A program made the translations under genes and the position numbers. Of a DNA stretch of 7,241 bases, positions 1 to 5,068 are shown one piece after another. The notes beneath the pieces were generated by a model that worked only from the letters and a program-made list of their open reading frames with translations, was not told the DNA's origin and searched no databases. Within the stretch, counting starts at the first letter, position 1, and every line of letters starts with the position of its first letter. Origin of the DNA: Sulfurovum sp. (GTDB taxonomy: Bacteria; Campylobacterota; Campylobacteria; Campylobacterales; Sulfurovaceae); NCBI GenBank assembly GCA_026985755.1, contig JALSPX010000260.1, positions 1 to 7,241 of the forward strand, in the 5' to 3' direction.

Positions 1-618
1 ACCAACTTGCAATTTATGCATAGCACAGATAAGACTATAGTTATCAGTATTACCTCTACCGTAGGAAATGAAGGGAAAACAACTGTTGCAAGTAATCTTG
101 CTGCAATCATTAGTCTTACGCAAAAAAAGACTATTGTACTCAATCTAGACATGCGTAAACCTACACTGCATACACTATTTAACTTACCCAATAATAACGG
201 CATGAGTACACTCTTAGCTAATAAAACAAACTTAAAAGAGACCATTCAACAGACAAGCTATGAGAATCTTGATATCATCTCTTCTGGGCCTATACCACCC
301 AATCCTAGCGAACTGATAGGCAGTGACACTATGACTACCATACTCACACAACTTAAAAAACTTTATGATGTCATCATCATAGATACTCCTCCTGTAGGTT
401 TAGTCGCTGATGCGCTTACCCTCATGAAAGAGTCTGATGTTTCTCTTTATATACTTCGCTCAGAGTATAGTAAAAAAGCCTATTTGGCAGATATCCAAAA
501 AATGCTAACCTCACATAATATCAAAAAAACCTATCTCATACTCAATGGTATCAAAGCAAATAAAAAAGGCTCTGGATATGGATATGGAGGTGGATATGGG
601 TACTATGAGGAATCATAA
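1..618 (+). CDS. BY-kinase (Wzc/CpsD-type) tyrosine autokinase domain, 5'-truncated by window edge
   Basis: This is the cytoplasmic ATPase/kinase domain of a bacterial tyrosine kinase, which autophosphorylates a C-terminal tyrosine cluster and controls polysaccharide polymerisation and export. The frame is open to base 1, and its first visible residues (TNLQF) match the conserved RTNLQF stretch just before the kinase core, so the TTG at 7 is not a real start. Numbering from the first codon, Walker A is at about 22-28 (GNEGKTT), Walker A' at 46-54 (LNLDMRKP) and Walker B at 124-131 (VIIIDTPP). The tail at 190-205 is Gly-rich with five tyrosines (193, 195, 199, 201, 202). One oddity is that Walker A' reads N-x-D-x-R, with Asn48 where most family members have Asp. 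Whether this is the C-terminal half of a fused Wzc or a separate CpsD-like kinase cannot be told here. The stop lies 2 bp before the phosphatase gene, so the two are surely co-transcribed. Confidence 0.93.
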   Translation, partial: TNLQFMHSTDKTIVISITSTVGNEGKTTVASNLAAIISLTQKKTIVLNLDMRKPTLHTLFNLPNNNGMSTLLANKTNLKETIQQTSYENLDIISSGPIPPNPSELIGSDTMTTILTQLKKLYDVIIIDTPPVGLVADALTLMKESDVSLYILRSEYSKKAYLADIQKMLTSHNIKKTYLILNGIKANKKGSGYGYGGGYGYYEES

Positions 619-620
619 AA

Positions 621-1358
621 ATGTTTTCATTTTTTAAAAAAAAATCAAACATCATCCTTCCTGAGCCTCCAGATCTTGTAGTAGATTTACACTCTCACCT
701 CATACCAGGCATTGATGATGGTGCGAAAAATATAGAAGAGAGCTTAAAACTACTATCAGGACTACAGTCACTGGGATATACTAAGGTCATCACCACACCA
801 CATATCATGATAGATGCTTACGGAAACACAAAAAAATCTGTCTTAAAAGGTCTAGAGACCCTCAAAAAAAGAGCAGAAGAAGCCGGTATTACTTTGTGTA
901 TAGATGCTGCATCAGAGTACTATTTAGATGAGGGCTTACTCCCTCTTATCAAAAAAAAAGAACTCCTTCTTATCAACAATACCTACCTACTATTTGAAAC
1001 CTCATATAACCATAGACCCCAACAATTAGAAGAGATTATATTTGAGATACTAGCATCTGGGTACACCCCTCTTCTTGCCCATCCCGAACGGTACAATTAT
1101 ATAAAAAATGTTGACGAATATCATGCACTCAAAGAAATTGGTGCCCATTTTCAAGTCAATATTAACTCCTTTAATGGATACTATGGTTCACATGCAAAAG
1201 AATACGCTCATGCACTAAGCCAGCATGGACTTATAGACTTTTTAGGTTCTGACACACACCATCGAAAACATATCGATAATCTCAAAACGGTACTACAAAG
1301 TGATAACTACAAAGAGATTTATCTACACAATACCATAAAGAACCCCACACTTATTTAA
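621..1358 (+). CDS. PHP-family protein-tyrosine phosphatase (CpsB/YwqE/Wzh type)
   Basis: Predicted metal-dependent phosphotyrosine phosphatase of the PHP superfamily, expected to dephosphorylate the tyrosine tail of the kinase encoded directly upstream. Visible metal-site motifs are D22-x-H24-x-H26 followed by PGIDDG, TPH with H61, SEYY with E99, HPER with H154, and SDTHH with D211/H213. All the expected motifs are present in order, and 245 residues is the usual family length. The ATG at 621 follows an AGGA at 608-611 inside the end of the kinase gene, with a 2-bp gap between genes, which implies translational coupling. No signal peptide is seen, so it acts in the cytoplasm. Codons 4-8 lie in a T6A9 tract (630-644) and a second A9 tract lies at 951-959; both are in frame. 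This phosphatase class is best known from Gram-positive capsule loci, where it replaces the low-molecular-weight Wzb phosphatase. Confidence 0.93.
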   Translation: MFSFFKKKSNIILPEPPDLVVDLHSHLIPGIDDGAKNIEESLKLLSGLQSLGYTKVITTPHIMIDAYGNTKKSVLKGLETLKKRAEEAGITLCIDAASEYYLDEGLLPLIKKKELLLINNTYLLFETSYNHRPQQLEEIIFEILASGYTPLLAHPERYNYIKNVDEYHALKEIGAHFQVNINSFNGYYGSHAKEYAHALSQHGLIDFLGSDTHHRKHIDNLKTVLQSDNYKEIYLHNTIKNPTLI

Positions 1359-1362
1359 ATAT

Positions 1363-1371
1363 TGTTATAAT
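1363..1371 (+). promoter_or_regulatory. Extended -10 sigma-70-type promoter for the export lipoprotein gene
   Basis: The sequence TGTTATAAT is a perfect TATAAT hexamer at 1366-1371 preceded by an extended TGn element. It sits in the 47-bp gap after the phosphatase gene. Transcription would start near 1378, giving a leader of about 28 nt before the ATG at 1406. No clear -35 is visible, which fits the extended -10 promoters known in Campylobacterota. This suggests the lipoprotein and downstream genes have a transcript of their own besides any read-through. Confidence 0.72.
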
Positions 1372-1405
1372 AGCCATCAAATTTAATAAAAAGGGACTTA
1401 AATCA

Positions 1406-2188
1406 ATGATGAATTATATTAAAATACTACTAGGGATAATGACTACCCTACTTTTAGTTGGATGTAGCTCAGGATATCAACTTTTTCAAGAGCAAAATGC
1501 CACTACCGATGTTGCACGAGGACATGAAAAAAAACCAGATCAGTCTATTGCTCATGGTAGCATTGAATACATTATTCTTCCACAAGACAGACTAGAGGTT
1601 ATACTCTACAAAGACCCCAATCAGGAAACAACCATTATGGCACAACCAGAGCTAGGTCAAAGTGTCAACAAAAAAGGTATCTTGGTAAATACCAAAGGGT
1701 TTATTACTCTGCCACTCATTGGTAAAGTCAAAGTTGCCGGTCTTACACAGACACAAGCATCAGACAAAATAATAAAACGATACAAAAAATTTATCAACAC
1801 ACCGTCTATCTACCTAGAAGTACTTAATAAACGTCTATACGTATTAGGCGAGGTTAACAAGCCTGGTGTCATAGAACTAGATAAAGAAAAGATGACTCTT
1901 ATAGAGGCTATAGCACTGGCAGGTGATCTCACCGATGCAGCAGTACGTAATAAGATAGCAGTACTCACATCAGGCGAAAAAGGCACTATGCGTATTCGGT
2001 ATATCGACCTAACCAATTTCAACACCCTGAAGTTCAATCAACTCGTCTTGCGTCCAAATGATATTGTCTATGTACGACCGAATAATTGGAAAGCATATAA
2101 GGTAGGTTCAGATGATTTTACAAGCATCTTTCAAACTATTCGTAATATAGTAGCTCCATTCTTGGATATTAAAAATTTAAGAGAGTAA
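1406..2188 (+). CDS. Wza-type polysaccharide export outer-membrane lipoprotein (OPX family, single SLBB)
   Basis: Predicted outer-membrane polysaccharide export protein. Residues 1-20 form a lipoprotein signal peptide ending in the lipobox LVGC, so Cys20 would be lipidated. A polysaccharide-export domain spans about 52-140, and an SLBB domain about 143-225, starting with VLGEVNKPGVIEL and ending near LRPNDIVYVRP. A C-terminal helix at about 236-256 is amphipathic and could be a short membrane-inserting segment. At 260 residues with one SLBB, it is clearly shorter than E. coli Wza (about 380 residues, with more domains). Two ATG codons stand in tandem (1406, 1409). The AAGGG at 1391-1395 lies about 10 nt before the first, so I keep 1406. 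It lies 47 bp after the phosphatase gene with a good promoter in the gap. Its partner is expected to be the inner-membrane kinase/co-polymerase whose end opens the window. Confidence 0.92.
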   Translation: MMNYIKILLGIMTTLLLVGCSSGYQLFQEQNATTDVARGHEKKPDQSIAHGSIEYIILPQDRLEVILYKDPNQETTIMAQPELGQSVNKKGILVNTKGFITLPLIGKVKVAGLTQTQASDKIIKRYKKFINTPSIYLEVLNKRLYVLGEVNKPGVIELDKEKMTLIEAIALAGDLTDAAVRNKIAVLTSGEKGTMRIRYIDLTNFNTLKFNQLVLRPNDIVYVRPNNWKAYKVGSDDFTSIFQTIRNIVAPFLDIKNLRE

Positions 2189-2201
2189 ATTTTAGTATTT
2201 T

Positions 2202-2207
2202 TATGCT
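2202..2207 (+). promoter_or_regulatory. Possible weak -10 element for the two small genes
   Basis: TATGCT matches four of six positions of the -10 consensus, lies in a T-rich stretch and sits about 15 bp after the lipoprotein gene. A start near 2214 would place the hairpin at 2233-2265 in a leader of about 90 nt. There is no extended TG and no clear -35, so the two small genes may instead depend on read-through from the promoter at 1363. Confidence 0.3.
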
Positions 2208-2232
2208 ACACTACATATGGAAAAGCTAGAGG

Positions 2233-2265
2233 TGAGCCAAACATAAATATTATGTTTAGGGCTTA
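2233..2265 (+). promoter_or_regulatory. Bulged stem-loop in the leader of the small-gene pair
   Basis: An 8-bp perfect inverted repeat, AAACATAA (2239-2246) and TTATGTTT (2250-2257), closes a three-base loop. Outside it TGAGCC (2233-2238) pairs with GGCTTA (2260-2265, one G-T pair) across a two-base bulge (2258-2259). The total is 14 pairs. No U-run follows on the plus strand, so it is not a standard terminator. It ends 38 bp before the next start codon. I could not match it to any riboswitch consensus I know. Confidence 0.5.
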
Positions 2266-2303
2266 GGATAAAACAAAAATGTATTTAATACAAAAGATAA
2301 AAG

Positions 2304-2774
2304 ATGCGTATGTTAAAAAGTATAGTACTGGTATTTACAATCAGTCTTATAAGTATTATGAGCTATAGATTCATTACAGAGAAACCTGAGAGTAAGCTTA
2401 ATATAAAAACTCAGAAAAGCGAGCTCGGAAATAATAATTCTATACAGAAAGATGCTATGGATACACAAACAAATACTATGGCTATACAAAAACATATAAA
2501 AAAGGTTTCTAAAACTACAAATAAAAAGCCAACTATCTTAGATACATCATCTAAGACTATAGAAAAAGAAAAAATATTTGTAGATTATTTAGAAGACAAA
2601 ACATACAAAGATATCATGGATGACCCTTCTTTAACACAAAAAGAAAAGGATGTCATGATTATGGATAAAATGTATTTTGAGAGTGAGAAAGATGCCTCTT
2701 CTGTTCCTATTACAGAAACGGAAATCGAAAGACTCATGGAAGAAGATATAGATTACCAAATTTCAAACAAATAA
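2304..2774 (+). CDS. Hypothetical membrane-anchored charged protein, 156 aa
   Basis: I do not recognise this protein. Residues 1-5 are basic and about 6-21 form one hydrophobic segment with no cysteine or clear cleavage site, so it is most likely a signal anchor with the rest in the periplasm. Residues about 22-85 are low-complexity and rich in Lys, Ser, Thr, Asn and Gln, like a flexible linker. Residues about 86-156 are strongly charged and predicted helical, with net acidic clusters such as EDKTYKDIMDDPS and a C-terminal MEEDIDY. There are no cysteines at all. The start may be ATG 2304 or ATG 2310; an in-frame stop at 2298 rules out anything earlier. The ribosome binding site is weak (A-rich AAAAG only). 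It is followed 12 bp later by a secreted protein gene, suggesting the two act together. Coding status is supported by the good N-terminal topology and by the tight spacing. Confidence 0.72.
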   Translation: MRMLKSIVLVFTISLISIMSYRFITEKPESKLNIKTQKSELGNNNSIQKDAMDTQTNTMAIQKHIKKVSKTTNKKPTILDTSSKTIEKEKIFVDYLEDKTYKDIMDDPSLTQKEKDVMIMDKMYFESEKDASSVPITETEIERLMEEDIDYQISNK

Positions 2775-2786
2775 AAAGGAAAAATT

Positions 2787-3140
2787 ATGAAAAAATATTT
2801 ATTATCAACACTAGCTCTAGGAATGATTACTACAGGTCTTCATGCTACATGTACCCCTATGGCAACAGGAGCATTATGTCAGTATACAAACATTGACAGA
2901 CTTTATGTAACACCAAGTGTAACTTACGTATCTACGACAGATGATGAAGCAGCATCAATATCTGAAAAATGTGACGTTAAGTCTGGAAAATACCTTACAC
3001 TTAAAACAAGCACACCTAACTACGACAAAATACACGATCTTTTAACAGCTGCACAAGCTACTGGAAAAGAAATTTGGGTACGTGTTGCTCCAGATAGTAA
3101 CAATCTTTGTAACGTAGTATATGTAACAATGGAAAACTAA
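2787..3140 (+). CDS. Small secreted four-cysteine protein, 117 aa, unknown function
   Basis: A clear Sec signal peptide (MKKYLLSTLALGMITTGLHA) with likely cleavage after Ala20 gives a mature protein of about 97 residues. It has cysteines at 22, 31, 62 and 108, enough for two periplasmic disulfides. The C-terminal part reads as a helix (about 78-92) followed by a strand and a Cys-containing strand (IWVRVAP...LCNVVYVTM). That layout recalls small secreted proteins related in shape to the B subunits of pertussis or subtilase-type toxins, but this is only a visual impression and I do not assign a function. The AAGGA at 2777-2781 is well placed before the ATG. The gene starts 12 bp after the preceding small membrane protein gene, so they form a pair. 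A strong hairpin terminator follows. It is the last gene of the plus-strand block. Confidence 0.82.
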   Translation: MKKYLLSTLALGMITTGLHATCTPMATGALCQYTNIDRLYVTPSVTYVSTTDDEAASISEKCDVKSGKYLTLKTSTPNYDKIHDLLTAAQATGKEIWVRVAPDSNNLCNVVYVTMEN

Positions 3141-3162
3141 AAACTATTTTAGTTTCACCTAT

Positions 3163-3189
3163 AACCCAAAGAAACTTCTTTGGGTTTAT
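3163..3189. terminator. Shared bidirectional terminator between converging operons
   Basis: AACCCAAAGA (3163-3172) and TCTTTGGGTT (3177-3186) form a perfect 10-bp stem with an AACT loop. On the plus strand it is followed by a short T-rich run (TTTAT). The minus strand continues with an AT-rich but not pure U tract. It lies 22 bp after the plus-strand stop and about 19 bp after the minus-strand stop, which is where a terminator serving both is expected. A weaker 6-bp AT hairpin (3141-3155) lies next to it. Confidence 0.75.
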
Positions 3190-3207
3190 CTCATCTCCAT
3201 CATTCTC

Positions 3208-3903
3208 TTACAGTTTTTTCATCTTTAACCATAGTAAAAATTTTACCAGTATAAGTTGTCTATGTATACGAGTAGGTTCTTTCAGTAATCGATACAGCCA
3301 CTCTAAGTGTAAATCTAAAAATAGTTTAGGAGCCCGTTTTTTATCCCCTCCATATATATCAAAACTCCCACCTAGTCCCATATAAAGTGCTGGATGAATC
3401 TCTAGTAGTTCTGCCATTAAAAACTCTTGCCTTGGACTTCCTTGTGCTATAAAGACTATATCTGGTTTTAATAATCTAAGAGATTCTTTTAGCCTTTGTT
3501 TATCGTTATCTTTTAAAAAACCATCTCTATATCCTACTATGTTTATATTAGGGAACTCTTTTTTGAGCTTTTTAACTGTATTTTCTATGACCTCTTGCGT
3601 AGAACCTAACAAATAAAATCTTTTTTCATTATGAAATTCATGAATAATATCAAGCCAAAATTCACTTCCTGGAATCTTGACTGCATCCAATCCCTTTTGT
3701 TTTAGAGCCATAACAGCACCTATACCATCAGGATAGCCGATATTCTGATTAATAATCTGATAAAGTCGCCTATCATCCTTGAGTATTTTTTCTGCATTGA
3801 TAGCTACTAAAATTTTTTTCTTGTCTTTAATATAATCCAAAAAACTGGCTTTATTCGAAAAAGCATAGGTTTCGACATTTAAAAGTTTCATTTTATGAAT
3901 CAT
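3208..3903 (-). CDS. WecG/TagA/CpsF-family (GT26) glycosyltransferase
   Basis: Predicted membrane-associated glycosyltransferase that adds an N-acetylmannosamine-type or related sugar to an undecaprenyl-linked acceptor, an early step of repeat-unit assembly. Family motifs are NAEKI (36-40), PDG with Asp59 as the likely catalytic base, GS at 79-80, GSPRQE (155-160), GLGGSFDIYGG..KRAP (176-192) and EWLYRLLKEP..R (201-212). At 231 residues it is of normal length. The Lys- and Leu-rich C-terminus (215-231) fits the membrane-binding tail known in this family. The start at 3903 is chosen because a strong AGGAGAGGAG lies 7 nt upstream; Met5 is the only competitor. It overlaps the end of the preceding gene by 11 bp and is the last gene of the operon. 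The exact sugar cannot be read from the sequence. Confidence 0.93.
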   Translation of the reverse strand: MIHKMKLLNVETYAFSNKASFLDYIKDKKKILVAINAEKILKDDRRLYQIINQNIGYPDGIGAVMALKQKGLDAVKIPGSEFWLDIIHEFHNEKRFYLLGSTQEVIENTVKKLKKEFPNINIVGYRDGFLKDNDKQRLKESLRLLKPDIVFIAQGSPRQEFLMAELLEIHPALYMGLGGSFDIYGGDKKRAPKLFLDLHLEWLYRLLKEPTRIHRQLILVKFLLWLKMKKL

Positions 3904-5062
3904 TTGTATTCTCCTCTCCTAAGAAAGTAAAAGCATAAAACATCCATGCCTGTGCCCAACGCATATAAGGTATTTTCGAAGAAATACCTTGTTTAAGTTG
4001 ATAATAAAAATAACCCTTCTCTTTATCTTGCATATGCATTATTGTCCACTTTAACACCTTATTTACAATCTCTTTATGCTCTTCTAGTACATCAAGCCTT
4101 GATAATGTTGCGACTAGCTGTGCAGGTGCATGGATATCGATTGGGTAAGTTTTATTATCATAATACTTTGGTGTACCATTTTTAAGAAAAAAATGTTTGA
4201 GATAATAGTCCAATCCTTTATCGATATGCTGTTGAAATGTAGTATCGCCTGAATACTTCTGATAATCACTAATACACTCAAGATTATACCCCGTATGAAA
4301 GCTATCAACCCAATCTTGTATACCCATCTCACCATAAATCCATGCACCATCGTCTCGTTGTGCACGCACACATGCTAATACAGAATCCCTAGCAAGTGCT
4401 AAGAGTGTTTCATCTTTATTATAACTATAGATGCGTGCCAAGAGTTTAGAACCTAATAGTGATGCATTGTAGACACAGGTGTTATCAAAGGGAGAGTAAG
4501 AAAAGATAAACCCCTCTTCTTTGGATGTACGATTTAAATCGTTCACGATAAAATTAGCTGAGCTGAGTGCTACATCTAAATATTGTTGTTCGTTAGTAAT
4601 ATCATAAGCATCCATCAATGCTGAAGCAATAAAGCTTGTCGCCACAACAGTCGGAGTCTCTTTTGGTAGAAAAAAAGCACGTGACTGCCAATCAAAATTA
4701 TATCCCCAACATGCTCCAGAGAACCCTCTACTCTGAAGTGCGATAAGTTGCTTCGCTAAAAAATGGATTTTCTCTAAATACTCTTCTTTGCCTTCCTTTT
4801 TGTAGAGATTAGCGTAACCTGTCAAAAAAAGTCCTAAGCCTTTTGGATTATACTCTTTAGGCACAAGTGCCCATTTACGGAAGTTAATGGGACTACGTTT
4901 AAAAATCTGTATCCAAGCGAGTCTTAAAAATTTTATTTTATCCAATTTTAGGGCTTTAAAAAGTTTACTGTTAAGACCGTCATAAGGATCCCATCCTTTA
5001 AATCCTTCTGCTTCACAATATGTTTTTAGTTTATCAAAACTCTCCATGATATCTTTATTCAT
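3893..5062 (-). CDS. Alpha/alpha-toroid (six-hairpin glycosidase-like) polysaccharide-locus protein, activity unknown
   Basis: A cytoplasmic-looking 389-residue protein with no signal peptide, built from repeated helical hairpins typical of (alpha/alpha)6 barrels. Conserved-looking patches rich in aromatic and acidic residues lie where such barrels carry their cleft: GWDPYDGLNS (23-32), CWGYNFDWQSR (118-128), PFDNTCVYNAS (191-201), QRDDGAWIYGE (235-245), DSFHTGYNLE (253-262), YPIDIHAPAQ (306-315) and YMRWAQAWMFYA (366-377). From memory, this set of motifs occurs in proteins of exopolysaccharide loci often misnamed 'delta-aminolevulinic acid dehydratase' or compared with glucuronyl C5-epimerases. 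It is not a haem-pathway enzyme. A role as a hydrolase, lyase or epimerase acting on a sugar intermediate is an inference. It starts 6 bp after the GT4 gene, with GGAG inside that gene's last codons about 11 nt upstream, and overlaps the next gene by 11 bp. Confidence 0.85.
   Translation of the reverse strand: MNKDIMESFDKLKTYCEAEGFKGWDPYDGLNSKLFKALKLDKIKFLRLAWIQIFKRSPINFRKWALVPKEYNPKGLGLFLTGYANLYKKEGKEEYLEKIHFLAKQLIALQSRGFSGACWGYNFDWQSRAFFLPKETPTVVATSFIASALMDAYDITNEQQYLDVALSSANFIVNDLNRTSKEEGFIFSYSPFDNTCVYNASLLGSKLLARIYSYNKDETLLALARDSVLACVRAQRDDGAWIYGEMGIQDWVDSFHTGYNLECISDYQKYSGDTTFQQHIDKGLDYYLKHFFLKNGTPKYYDNKTYPIDIHAPAQLVATLSRLDVLEEHKEIVNKVLKWTIMHMQDKEKGYFYYQLKQGISSKIPYMRWAQAWMFYAFTFLGEENTNDS
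3911..3920 (-). promoter_or_regulatory. Strong ribosome binding site inside the upstream gene
   Basis: On the minus strand AGGAGAGGAG, a doubled Shine-Dalgarno core, ends 7 nt before the ATG at 3903. It lies inside the last codons of the upstream toroid-protein gene. It fixes the start of the GT26 gene and implies that the overlapping pair is translated efficiently and probably coupled. Confidence 0.75.
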
Positions 5063-5068
5063 ACCTAT

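Noticed and set aside
951..960. A9G run in the phosphatase gene as a programmed -1 frameshift site (A AAA AAG)
   Set aside because: In the reading frame used the run reads AAA AAA AAA GAA, so the heptamer is in the wrong phase. The full-length in-frame product also carries all PHP motifs.
1810..2037. Minus-strand frame inside the export lipoprotein gene
   Set aside because: It is antisense to the SLBB domain, with no domain, signal or ribosome site of its own.
2233..2265. The same hairpin as a rho-independent terminator for the export lipoprotein gene
   Set aside because: The plus-strand sequence after the stem is purine-rich (GGATAAAAC) with no U-run.
2217..2270. Leader hairpin as a c-di-GMP-I, preQ1 or fluoride riboswitch
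   Set aside because: The conserved core nucleotides of these classes, as I remember them, are absent; only a simple bulged stem is seen.
2313..2495. Minus-strand 60-codon frame antisense to the 156-aa protein gene
   Set aside because: The plus-strand frame has a good signal anchor and operon spacing; the minus frame is short and lacks a ribosome site.
4114..4371. Alternative minus-strand frame inside the toroid-protein gene
   Set aside because: It overlaps the conserved C-terminal half of the real gene in another frame and shows no independent start signal.
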